DNA of 64,000 nt from Anaerobranca californiensis DSM 14826. GTDB lineage: Bacteria; Bacillota; Proteinivoracia; Proteinivoracales; Proteinivoracaceae. The stretch covers positions 62,001 through 126,000 of the forward strand of contig NZ_FRAI01000006.1 in NCBI RefSeq assembly GCF_900142275.1. The letters are read 5' to 3'. How positions within the stretch are numbered: the stretch's first letter is position 1; the number at the start of each line of letters is the position of its first letter. The notes under the pieces were generated by a model, which saw only the letters and a list, made by a program, of their open reading frames with translations, searched no databases and was not told the origin of the DNA. The position numbers and the translations under genes were made by a program. Shown here piece by piece: positions 1 to 7,702 of the stretch.

Positions 1-212
1 ATGAATTGCCAATTGCATATAATATTGCCTGGTATGAACAAAAGGCTGTAACAGTATTACTAGCATTACTATATTTAGGAGTTAAAAACATTCATCTAGG
101 GCCAACTCTACCGGCATTCCTTTCACCAAATGTTGCAAATGTACTTGTTGAAACATTCGGCATTGGTGGAATAACTAATGTTGATGATGATTTAAAAATG
201 TTTTTAGGATAA
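1..212 (+). CDS. hcp: Hybrid cluster protein (hydroxylamine reductase), C-terminal fragment
   Basis: Only the last 70 codons are present. The frame is open from the window edge (codon phase GAA at position 3), so the real start is upstream. The translated end ([13 protein letters not shown], then [18 protein letters not shown], then VETFGIGGI) is typical of the C-terminus of Hcp, the Fe-S/oxo cluster enzyme of anaerobes that reduces hydroxylamine or nitric oxide in the cytoplasm. None of the N-terminal cluster cysteines is in view, so class cannot be assigned. A terminator-like hairpin follows ten bases after the stop, so this is the last gene of its transcript. Family identity is confident; physiological role is inferred. 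Confidence 0.88.
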   Translation, partial: ELPIAYNIAWYEQKAVTVLLALLYLGVKNIHLGPTLPAFLSPNVANVLVETFGIGGITNVDDDLKMFLG

Positions 213-221
213 TTTATTTTC

Positions 222-247
222 GCCACAGGGATAACCTGTGGCTTTTT
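222..247 (+). terminator. Rho-independent terminator after hcp
   Basis: GCCACAGG (222-229) pairs perfectly with CCTGTGGC (235-242) around a 5-base loop and is followed by TTTTTA. It ends the hcp transcript. Confidence 0.88.
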
Positions 248-349
248 ATATTAATTATTTTTTTAGGAAAAAAATTTAAAAATAAAAGGTTTTAATTAAA
301 GGGATGTAGAATAAATTTAACAAAAGAAAAAAAGTATGAGGTGAGAAAC

Positions 350-1063
350 TTGCTTAAAAGTATAATTATAGCTTTGTATGTAGTAATATTACTGATTTTA
401 TCCCTTCCATATCTTTTAGCAGTAAAGTTATGTAAATTTTTAGGCTTTAAAAATATTCATTACCGTCTTATAAACCTTTTTATAACCTTTTTTTGCCGCT
501 CTGCCTTTTGCTTAGCAGGGGTTAAAGTAGAAGTAGAAGGTCTTGAAAATCTGCCAGAAGGGAACATGTTATATGTCGGAAATCACCAAAGTATAGTAGA
601 TATCCCTGTCATGTTAGGATATGTTCCAGGGATAAAAGGTTTCATTGCAAAAAAGGAGACAAAGAAATTACCAATAATTAATTGGTGGATGGAAGAAATA
701 AACTGTGTTTTTTTAGACCGGCATAATATTCGCCAAGGTATAAAGGATATGGCAAAGGCAAAGGAATTATTAGAGGAAGGGAAAACTCTAGTAATATATC
801 CTGAAGGCACTCGAAGTAAAGGTGACCAAATGGGTGAATTTAAAAAAGGCAGTTTAAAAATAGGGGTTCAAGGGGGGGTACCAATTGTACCGGTGGCCAT
901 CTCTGGTTCTTATAAAATATTCGAAGAAAATAGAAAGATAAAAAAAGGTCAAGTGAAATTAAAGATTGGTCAGCCTATTTTTATTGAAGATTTGAGTGAG
1001 GAAGAGAAGAAAGATATTTCCCAAATAGCCTATCAAAGGGTAAAAGAGCTTTTAGAAAATTAA
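350..1063 (+). CDS. plsC: 1-acyl-sn-glycerol-3-phosphate acyltransferase (PlsC/LPLAT family)
   Basis: A membrane enzyme that acylates lysophosphatidic acid to phosphatidic acid in phospholipid synthesis. It has an N-terminal hydrophobic segment (about residues 5-27), the catalytic NHxxxxD motif (GNHQSIVDIP) and the substrate-binding block YPEGTRSKG; length (237 aa) is normal. Start: GAGGTGAG at 338-345 lies four bases before TTG 350, whereas the in-frame GTG at 341 has no ribosome binding site of its own, so I chose TTG 350. It stands between the hcp terminator and a sigma-54 regulator gene and looks monocistronic or weakly coupled to the next gene (about 40 bp gap). Family is confident; the exact acyl acceptor is inferred. 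Confidence 0.9.
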   Translation: MLKSIIIALYVVILLILSLPYLLAVKLCKFLGFKNIHYRLINLFITFFCRSAFCLAGVKVEVEGLENLPEGNMLYVGNHQSIVDIPVMLGYVPGIKGFIAKKETKKLPIINWWMEEINCVFLDRHNIRQGIKDMAKAKELLEEGKTLVIYPEGTRSKGDQMGEFKKGSLKIGVQGGVPIVPVAISGSYKIFEENRKIKKGQVKLKIGQPIFIEDLSEEEKKDISQIAYQRVKELLEN

Positions 1064-1104
1064 GGGCCCAAAAAGAAAAGTTCATTGGGAAAGGGGTGGC
1101 AGCT

Positions 1105-3012
1105 ATGGTAAAAAAAGAATATATAGAAAGGTCCCACCTTCGATGTTTTAATTATGGTGTTGATAAAGAAAGGAAATTTTCTGCTAAAATAATTTTTGGT
1201 CAACAGCTTTTTGATAGATTAGAGAAAAATAAAACATTGATAGAAGTAGCAACACCCTTTATGGAACACCTTTATAATTTCGTCAAAGGCTCTAATTTCT
1301 TTTCTATACTAACGGATGGAGAAGGCTGTATTTTAAAAGTCATAGGAGATGAAAAAATTTTACAAGAAGCTTATTCCCTAAAAATGGTCCCCGGTGCTTT
1401 TATGGATGAAAAAAACATTGGAACCAATGCTATGGGTACTGCCTTGGCAGAAAAAAAACCTGTTCAAGTATCAGGGGAAGAACATTATATAAAAGCATAT
1501 CACCGATGGACCTGCTCTGCAGCTCCTATCAAAAATCCTGAAGGTGAAATTATCGGATGTCTAGACTTAACAGGTTATAGTCCCCAAGTCCATTCCCATA
1601 CTCTTGGAATGGTGGTGGCAGCGGTAAAGGCTGTGGAAAATATTTTAACAAAGGACCAAGCAACTTTTAAACTTTCCGTTGTAAACAAATATATTGAAAC
1701 AATAATTAACTCTATAGATGAAGGAATAATAACCATTGGTCCTAAAGGGTATTTAAAACTTTTAAATACAAAGGCAGAAAAGTTTTTAGGTTTAACTAGT
1801 ACAGAAGCACAAGGGAAAAAAGCAAAAGACTATATTGAAAATTGGGATTTCATCGAAGGTGTTTTAAAGGAAAAAAACAAAATAACAGAGGAAGAGATAT
1901 ATATAAAAGGCAAAAAGGGAAAGTTTCACTGTATTATCAGCGGCTATTTTATCCAGGGTAAAGATAAACCCCAAGGTTATGTCTGTATTTTTAAAGAGAT
2001 AAAGACAGCTAGAAAACTTGCTAATAAAATGTACGGTAAGCAAGCGGTATACACCTTTGAAAAAATTATCGGTAGAAATAAAGGGTTTATTAAAACATTA
2101 GAAAAGGCAAAAATGGTGGCAGATAGTCCCTCTACAGTTTTAATATTAGGAGAAAGTGGCACGGGAAAAGAAGTTTTTGCCCAAGCTATTCACAATGCAT
2201 CTTCTAGAAAAGATGAAGCCTTTGTTGCAATCAATTGTGGGGCGATACCTAAAAATCTAATTGAAGCAGAACTCTTTGGCTATGAAGAAGGAGCCTTTAC
2301 CGGCGGTAAAAGGGGAGGAAGTATAGGTAAATTTGAACTAGCGGACGGTGGAACCCTTTTCTTAGACGAAATTGGAGAAATGCCCCTTGATATGCAGGTA
2401 AACTTACTAAGGGTATTAGAAGAAGGGAAATTTTATAAATTAGGGGGCAATAGGGAAATATCCGTCGATGTCCGGATAATTGCTGCTACCAATAAAGATT
2501 TAAAAAAGGAAGTAGAAAAAGGATTTTTCCGTAAAGATCTATATTATCGATTAAATGTCTTAACAATAAAACTCCCCTCCCTTATAGAACGGAAAGACGA
2601 TATTCCACTATTAGTAGATTATTTTTTAACAATAAAATCTCTAAAGTTAAATAAAAAACCGATAGTACTAGGGGAAGAAGTTTTACAAAAATTTATGAAT
2701 TATCATTGGCCGGGAAATATTAGGTAGTTAGAAAATGTAATTGAAAGTATAGTAAATACCCCGGACATGTTAGAATTGCCCTTTGAAAAGCCAAATATAA
2801 AATCAAGTTATGATGAAGGGTTTGTAGAATTAGAAAACCTAGAAGATGTAGAAAAATATACTATTGAAAAGGTCTTAAAAAAATACAATTATAATATATC
2901 CACTGCCGCTAAAGCATTAGGTATAGGCAGGAATACTTTATACCGGAAAGTTGAAAAATATAAAATCAAAGTAGAAAATTCTTTTTGTTCCAACTTGAGA
3001 CAGTTGTTCTAA
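1105..3012 (+). pseudogene. Sigma-54-dependent activator (GAF-PAS-AAA+-Fis) interrupted by an in-frame TAG
   Basis: Translation gives an AcoR-like enhancer-binding protein: GAF-like sensor (about residues 50-190), PAS domain (about 200-305), AAA+ domain with Walker A GESGTGKE, the loop GAFTGG, Walker [12 protein letters not shown] and the R-finger region, then a Fis-type helix-turn-helix (AAKALGIGRNTLYRKV). Codon 541, the E of the conserved PGNIRELENV stretch, is TAG (2725-2727). The same frame then stays open to 3012 with the correct C-terminus, so one G-to-T change separates it from an intact 635-codon gene. Start: AAGGGGTGG at 1091-1099 precedes ATG 1105. Without readthrough the product lacks the DNA-binding domain. 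The gene lies just upstream of a sigma-54 promoter for aor, its presumed target. A nonsense mutation, a sequencing error or suppression are all possible. Confidence 0.88.
2991..3006 (+). promoter_or_regulatory. Candidate activator-binding dyad upstream of the aor promoter
   Basis: CAACT-N6-AGTTG, about 120 bp upstream of the -24/-12 promoter at 3114, inside the 3' end of the activator gene. The position suits a sigma-54 enhancer site, but this is a single short dyad and therefore weak evidence. Confidence 0.25.
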
Positions 3013-3050
3013 AATAGCACAAAAAAAGGTCGAAAAAATGTTTCAAAACG

Positions 3051-3095
3051 ATACAGTATCCTTTTAGGTATTAAAGGGATGCTGTATTTTCTTTA
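3051..3095 (+). terminator. Terminator-like hairpin after the sigma-54 activator gene
   Basis: ATACAGTATCC (3051-3061) pairs with GGATGCTGTAT (3077-3087) with one G-T pair, followed by TTTTCTTTATTTT. It lies between the activator gene and the aor promoter, so it separates the two transcripts; the dyad could also serve as a protein-binding site. Confidence 0.65.
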
Positions 3096-3113
3096 TTTTA
3101 AAAATTAGGAATG

Positions 3114-3130
3114 TTGGCATGAACTTTGCA
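3114..3130 (+). promoter_or_regulatory. Sigma-54 (-24/-12) promoter of the aor operon
   Basis: TTGGCAT-GAAC-TTTGCA: the GG (3116-3117) and GC (3128-3129) dinucleotides are separated by exactly ten bases, as RpoN promoters require. Transcription would start near 3141, about 30 bp before the aor start codon. Confidence 0.85.
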
Positions 3131-3171
3131 TATTATTTATTGTGTGAAAAAATAAGGGAGGCGGTAGAAAA

Positions 3172-4962
3172 ATGTATGGTTACAGAGGTAAGATCTTAAG
3201 GGTGAACCTAACAGAAAAAACCTTTAAAGTGGAGGATTTGGACTTAGAACTGGCAAAAAAATTTATTGGTGGTAGAGGTTTAGGAGAAAAGCTCTTTATG
3301 GATGAAGTGGATCCTAAAGTAGATCCTTTAAGTCCAGAAAACAAATTTTTGGTGGTAACAGGTCCGTTAACGGGAACTCCTACTCCTACAGGAGGTAGAT
3401 ACATGGTTGTAACCAAATCTCCCCTTTCAGATACTATAGCTTGTTCTAACTCCGGTGGTTTTTGGGGAGCTGAGCTTAAATTTGCCGGATATGATGTAAT
3501 TATTGTAGAGGGCAAAGCAGACAATCCAGTATATATCTATATTGAAGATGATAAAGTGGAAATTAAAGATGCCCAACATTTATGGGGTAAAGTCGTTTCT
3601 GAAACTACAAAATCTTTAACAGAGGAATGTGGAGAGAAAGCTAAAGTTTTAACTATCGGACCTGCCGGTGAAAAATTGTCTAAAATTGCAGCGGTAATGA
3701 ACGACCTCTACAGAGCGGCGGGTAGATCCGGTGTAGGGGCAGTAATGGGCTCTAAAAACTTAAAAGCTATTGTAGTTAAAGGAAGTGGCAAACCTCAAAT
3801 TGCCCAAGAAGATAAACTAAAAGAAGTAGTAACTAAGTGTATTAAAAAATTAAAGGAAAATGGTGTTACTGGACAAGGTTTACCTACTTATGGAACAGCG
3901 GTATTAGTAAATATCATCAATGAAAATGGAGTATTTCCGACAAATAACTTCCAAAAAGGAGTTTTCCCTGAGGCGGAAGAGATTAGTGGTGAAACTTTAG
4001 CGGAAAAATATTTAATTAAAAAAGATGTATGTTATCGTTGCCCCATCGGTTGTGGTCGCTACTGTAAAGTAGATGACATCGAAGGTGGTGGCCCTGAATA
4101 TGAAACAATTTGGGCCTTTGGTGCAGACTGTGGAGTTTCAGATTTAGCTTCAATTATTAAAGCTAACTTCTGGTGTAATGAATTAGGCTTAGATACTATT
4201 TCCGCAGGTACAACAATTGCTGCTGCCATGGAGTTATATCAACGGGGATATATTAAGGAAGAGGAAACAGAGGGAGTACCATTAGAATTTGGAAATAGTG
4301 AAGCTGTGATAGAGTGGACAAAAAGGATGGGTTATAGGGAAGGTATTGGCGACAAATTGGCAGAAGGTTCATATAGATTGGCTGAGAGCTATGGAGCTCC
4401 TGATTTATCAATGAGTGTAAAAAAATTAGAGTTACCGGCTTATGATCCTAGGGGAATTCAAGGTCATGGTTTACAATATGCCACATCAAACCGGGGTGGC
4501 TGCCATGTTAGGGGTTACTTAATTTCTCCAGAAATTCTAGGGCTTCCTGAAAAATTAGACAGATTTTCATTAGAAGGCAAAGCCCAATGGGCTAAGACAT
4601 TCCAAGATTTAACGGCAGCTATCGATTCTTTAGGGTTGTGTCTGTTTACCTCCTTTGCTCTAGGAGCACAAGATTATGCCGATCTTTACAATGCCTTAGT
4701 AGGTACTGAATTCAGCGGAGAAGATATATTAACAGCTGGTGAAAGAATTTGGAATATCGAAAAACTATTTAATTTAAAGGCAGGAATAACTAAAAAGGAT
4801 GATACTCTACCTAAGAGATTGTTAACTGAGCCTATACCAGAAGGACCTTCTAAAGGATGGGTTCATAAATTAGAAGAGCTATTACCTCAATATTATCAAC
4901 TTAGGGGTTGGGATGAAGAGGGAGTTCCTAAAGAAGAAACATTAGCTAAATTAGGAATATAA
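3172..4962 (+). CDS. aor: Tungsten-containing aldehyde:ferredoxin oxidoreductase
   Basis: Oxidises aldehydes to carboxylic acids, passing electrons to ferredoxin; in amino-acid fermenters it removes aldehydes formed from 2-oxo acids. The 596 aa length matches the family. The N-terminal pterin-binding domain (GPLTGTPTPTGGRY, SNSGGFWGAELK) is intact. The [4Fe-4S] ligands are C287, C290, C294 (CYRCPIGC) and C490 (GLCLF), nearly the same positions as in Pyrococcus furiosus AOR. ATG 3172 follows GGGAGGCGG. It is the first gene after a sigma-54 promoter and is followed by a dedicated radical-SAM maturase and a MoaD-like protein. Tungsten rather than molybdenum is inferred from family and neighbours. 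Confidence 0.96.
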   Translation: MYGYRGKILRVNLTEKTFKVEDLDLELAKKFIGGRGLGEKLFMDEVDPKVDPLSPENKFLVVTGPLTGTPTPTGGRYMVVTKSPLSDTIACSNSGGFWGAELKFAGYDVIIVEGKADNPVYIYIEDDKVEIKDAQHLWGKVVSETTKSLTEECGEKAKVLTIGPAGEKLSKIAAVMNDLYRAAGRSGVGAVMGSKNLKAIVVKGSGKPQIAQEDKLKEVVTKCIKKLKENGVTGQGLPTYGTAVLVNIINENGVFPTNNFQKGVFPEAEEISGETLAEKYLIKKDVCYRCPIGCGRYCKVDDIEGGGPEYETIWAFGADCGVSDLASIIKANFWCNELGLDTISAGTTIAAAMELYQRGYIKEEETEGVPLEFGNSEAVIEWTKRMGYREGIGDKLAEGSYRLAESYGAPDLSMSVKKLELPAYDPRGIQGHGLQYATSNRGGCHVRGYLISPEILGLPEKLDRFSLEGKAQWAKTFQDLTAAIDSLGLCLFTSFALGAQDYADLYNALVGTEFSGEDILTAGERIWNIEKLFNLKAGITKKDDTLPKRLLTEPIPEGPSKGWVHKLEELLPQYYQLRGWDEEGVPKEETLAKLGI

Positions 4963-4984
4963 TTTAATATATTTAATCTAATAT

Positions 4985-5013
4985 TATAGGCAGAACTAAC
5001 TGTTCTGCCTATA
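4985..5013 (+). terminator. Hairpin between aor and the radical-SAM gene
   Basis: TATAGGCAGAAC (4985-4996) and GTTCTGCCTATA (5002-5013) form a perfect 12-bp stem with a 5-base loop. There is no clean U-run, so it may attenuate expression or stabilise the aor mRNA end rather than fully terminate. Confidence 0.55.
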
Positions 5014-5070
5014 TCTAATCTAATATAATAAAATAGAAAAGCTTAGGATTTTCTAAAATTAGGTGATGAA

Positions 5071-6126
5071 ATGAAAAAATTAGGGATAGAATTTAAGTAT
5101 GTAGAAAGTTCTCCGGAAAAACTGTATATAGAGTTGACAAATGGATGTAACTTAAATTGTCAGTTTTGCTTTCGCAGAGGTTGGAATGAAGGGATTCATC
5201 AATTAGATAAAAAAACTTTAGAAAGCTTAAAAAGACAATTAATAAACACAAAGGTTAAAGATATTGTTTTAGGTGGGATTGGAGAGCCGACGATGGCTGA
5301 TAATTTCCAGTTGGCAGTTCAGTTATTTAAAAACTATAACTTAATTTTGACAACTAACGGCACTTTACTAAAAGAAAAGGCAGAAATTATTGTTAATGGT
5401 ATAGATAAAATAATAGTTTCTGTGGATGGAGATGAGGAGAAATTTAGGCAAATAAGGGAAACATCACTGGAACAAGTGATGGAAGGGATAAAATGTATTA
5501 AAGAAAGGAAAAAAGAAATAGAAATTATATTACAATTTGTAATTTGTAAAGAAAATGTGGATAACATGAAAGATGTTGTGGATATCTGTGGGGAATTAAA
5601 TTTAAATGGGGTAATTTTTTCTAATATTGTGCCTCAGCAAGAAAGGGATAAAGACCAAAACCTCTATACCCTAGGACCTAACCCTAAGTTAGAAAAAATT
5701 TTTGCAGAAGTTAGAAATTACTCTTTTAAAAAGGGAGTCAATATAATTTATCCACAGGCAAGTATAAAAACACCGAGGAAATGCCAATTTATCGAAGATG
5801 GATCTGTAGTTATCAACAGTTTAGGAGAAGTTTGTCCTTGTTATCGCTTTGCCCACAACTCAAGGGAATACGTTTTTCAAAGGAAAAAAGATGTTAGTAA
5901 ACACAGTTTTGGCAATATAAAGGAACAAGATCTTTTAGCTATTTGGAACAGCAAAAGGTATTGGGATTATCGCTTAACATTAATTACAGAAAACTATCCC
6001 TCTTGTATAGATTGTGATTTAGTAGATGGTTGTGATATGGTTAATGAAACTTCATGGGATTGTGAAGGGATGTCCCCAACCTGTGGAGATTGTCTATGGT
6101 CTAGGAAGATAGTTATCTGCCCTTAA
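5071..6126 (+). CDS. Radical-SAM/SPASM maturase of tungsten oxidoreductase
   Basis: A 351-aa radical SAM protein with CxxxCxxC at C26, C30, C33 (CNLNCQFC), a GGIGEP segment for SAM binding, and a C-terminal SPASM-like region rich in cysteines (CPCYRF; CIDCDLVDGCD; CGDC) that should bind extra Fe-S clusters. This architecture beside aor and moaD corresponds to the family described as tungsten cofactor oxidoreductase radical SAM maturases. Its chemistry is not established; a role in cofactor or AOR maturation is inferred from constant genomic association. ATG 5071 follows AGGTGATGA. The gene lies 108 bp after aor, across a hairpin, and 24 bp before the moaD-like gene. Confidence 0.88.
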   Translation: MKKLGIEFKYVESSPEKLYIELTNGCNLNCQFCFRRGWNEGIHQLDKKTLESLKRQLINTKVKDIVLGGIGEPTMADNFQLAVQLFKNYNLILTTNGTLLKEKAEIIVNGIDKIIVSVDGDEEKFRQIRETSLEQVMEGIKCIKERKKEIEIILQFVICKENVDNMKDVVDICGELNLNGVIFSNIVPQQERDKDQNLYTLGPNPKLEKIFAEVRNYSFKKGVNIIYPQASIKTPRKCQFIEDGSVVINSLGEVCPCYRFAHNSREYVFQRKKDVSKHSFGNIKEQDLLAIWNSKRYWDYRLTLITENYPSCIDCDLVDGCDMVNETSWDCEGMSPTCGDCLWSRKIVICP

Positions 6127-6150
6127 TTTTATTCCGAAAGGAGATCAAAA

Positions 6151-6378
6151 ATGGTTAATGTTACTGTCCGGTTATTTGCTACTTTAAGGGAAAATCGAGG
6201 AAAAGAACTTTTCTTACAGTTTGAAGGGAAAGTAACCCCAAAAGAAATAATTGAAAAACTAAACATCCCAGAAGAAGAAGTCGCTATTTTACTGATTAAT
6301 GGCAGAGATGGCAGTTTGGATACCTACCTTGAAGATAATGATGTTATTTCAATTTTTCCCCCCGTTGGAGGAGGCTAA
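6151..6378 (+). CDS. moaD: MoaD/ThiS-family sulfur carrier (molybdopterin synthase small subunit-like)
   Basis: A 75-aa beta-grasp protein ending in FPPVGGG, the double-glycine tail that is adenylated and thiocarboxylated so that it can deliver sulfur to form the dithiolene of the pterin cofactor. Strong ribosome binding site AAAGGAGATC before ATG 6151. No MoaE partner is in the window; moaA and moaC are 11 kb downstream. Position in the aor operon suggests a paralogue dedicated to tungstopterin synthesis, which is inference. The ubiquitin-like family call is confident; MoaD versus another sulfur carrier is less so. Confidence 0.85.
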   Translation: MVNVTVRLFATLRENRGKELFLQFEGKVTPKEIIEKLNIPEEEVAILLINGRDGSLDTYLEDNDVISIFPPVGGG

Positions 6379-6426
6379 AAAAGGATTTTTTTTATCAAAT
6401 GTAGAAAATATAGAAAGAAGAGTGAT

Positions 6427-6450
6427 AAACACCGGGTAAAACCGGTGTTT
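6427..6450 (+). terminator. Terminator-like hairpin after moaD
   Basis: AAACACCGG (6427-6435) and CCGGTGTTT (6442-6450) make a 9-bp perfect stem with a 6-base loop. Only a short T-run follows, so termination may be partial. Confidence 0.55.
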
Positions 6451-6472
6451 CCATTATAGGGAGGGGTAAAAA

Positions 6473-7702
6473 ATGGCGGTAAAATTTATTCATTGTGCAG
6501 ACATCCATTTAGATCGGCCTTTTTCCGGATTAGGTTTTATTGACGAAGTGGTACAACAAAAAGTGCTAGAAGGGAATAAAAAAGCCTTTGAAAATATAAT
6601 AAACTTAGCTATAAAGGAAAAGGTGGATTTTTTATTGATAAGTGGCGACCTCTTTGACAGTAAAAATGTCAGTTTAGAAAGTCAAATTTTATGTCAGAGG
6701 TATTTTAAATTACTAGAAGGAGAAAATATCAAAGTTTACATAGCCAGGGGTAATCACGATCCCCAAGGAACAAATCTTAGAATTAGCTTGCCTGAAAATG
6801 TCCATTTCTTTTCGGCAGATAAGGTGGAAACTATCTTTTTCCAAAAGGATGGAGAAACGGTTTTTATCCATGGTATTAGCTTTCCAAAGGAAAAGGTAGA
6901 AGAAAATTTAGCACTTAAGTTCCCATTTGCTAAAGAAGGAATAAACATAGGGGTGTTACACTGTGAGGTGGGGACTGGAGAAGGATACAGTCCCTGTAAC
7001 TTAGGGGATCTAAAGGAAAAAAATTACCATTATTTTGCCCTGGGCCATATACATAAAGGAGAGATTTTGTCAGAAGAACCTTATATAGTTTATTCTGGAA
7101 CCCATCAAGGTAAAAACATTAAAGAAACGGGAGAAAAGGGTTGTTTTTTAGTATCTATAGAAAAGGGACAAGTCCAAATAGAATTTTATAAAACCGGTAT
7201 TATCCAATGGTTTTGTGAAGAAATAGAAGGTAGTAATTTAAAAAATATTGATGATTTAAAGGATATACTAGAACAAAAAATTCAAGGGATTATGGAAAAT
7301 ATTAGGGATCAAGGAGCAATAATAAGATTTATTTTAAAAGGCAATAGCCAGTTAGCCAATATTAGTAATGAAGATCTGCAAGATTTAGTGTTAAGTTTTA
7401 ATGGGGAATTCCCTTATAATTTTCCCTTTATATGGGTTGAATCTATTGAAAACAATCTCAAAGGTGAAATAGATTTAGAAAAGTTAAAGGAAGGGGACTT
7501 CTTTTTAGCTACTTTGCTGGGAATATTTGAAGAAATTAAAACTTCCCCCAGCTTACAGGAAAAATTATTTAGTGACATAGATGTTTTATCAAAGATAGAT
7601 GTTAGAAAAATTGTTGGAGAAATAGATAAAGTTGAAATCTTAGAAAAGGCAGAAAATTATTTAATACAATCTTTGGCTGGAGGGTTGGATGATGTGGATT
7701 AA
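6473..7702 (+). CDS. yhaO: SbcD-like DNA repair metallophosphoesterase (YhaO)
   Basis: A 409-aa Mre11/SbcD-type nuclease subunit. The metallophosphoesterase motifs appear in order: ADIHLD (about residue 10), SGDLFD, RGNHDP and LGHIH, which together hold the two metal ions. A divergent capping/C-terminal region follows. Bacillus subtilis YhaO has the same length and is paired with YhaN, as here (14-bp overlap with the next gene). The pair resembles Mre11-Rad50 and is expected to process DNA ends or adducts in the cytoplasm. ATG 6473 follows GGGAGGGG. YhaM, the third gene of the Bacillus cluster as I recall it, is absent. Confidence 0.88.
   Translation: MAVKFIHCADIHLDRPFSGLGFIDEVVQQKVLEGNKKAFENIINLAIKEKVDFLLISGDLFDSKNVSLESQILCQRYFKLLEGENIKVYIARGNHDPQGTNLRISLPENVHFFSADKVETIFFQKDGETVFIHGISFPKEKVEENLALKFPFAKEGINIGVLHCEVGTGEGYSPCNLGDLKEKNYHYFALGHIHKGEILSEEPYIVYSGTHQGKNIKETGEKGCFLVSIEKGQVQIEFYKTGIIQWFCEEIEGSNLKNIDDLKDILEQKIQGIMENIRDQGAIIRFILKGNSQLANISNEDLQDLVLSFNGEFPYNFPFIWVESIENNLKGEIDLEKLKEGDFFLATLLGIFEEIKTSPSLQEKLFSDIDVLSKIDVRKIVGEIDKVEILEKAENYLIQSLAGGLDDVD

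Noticed and set aside
2725-2727. Pyrrolysine or other recoding of TAG in the sigma-54 activator
   Set aside because: Many genes here end in TAG (for example kdd, kamB, rpmE, sigG, the Rrf2 gene and the first DUF3343 gene), release factor 1 is present, and the affected codon is a conserved glutamate one base away from TAG, so recoding is unlikely.
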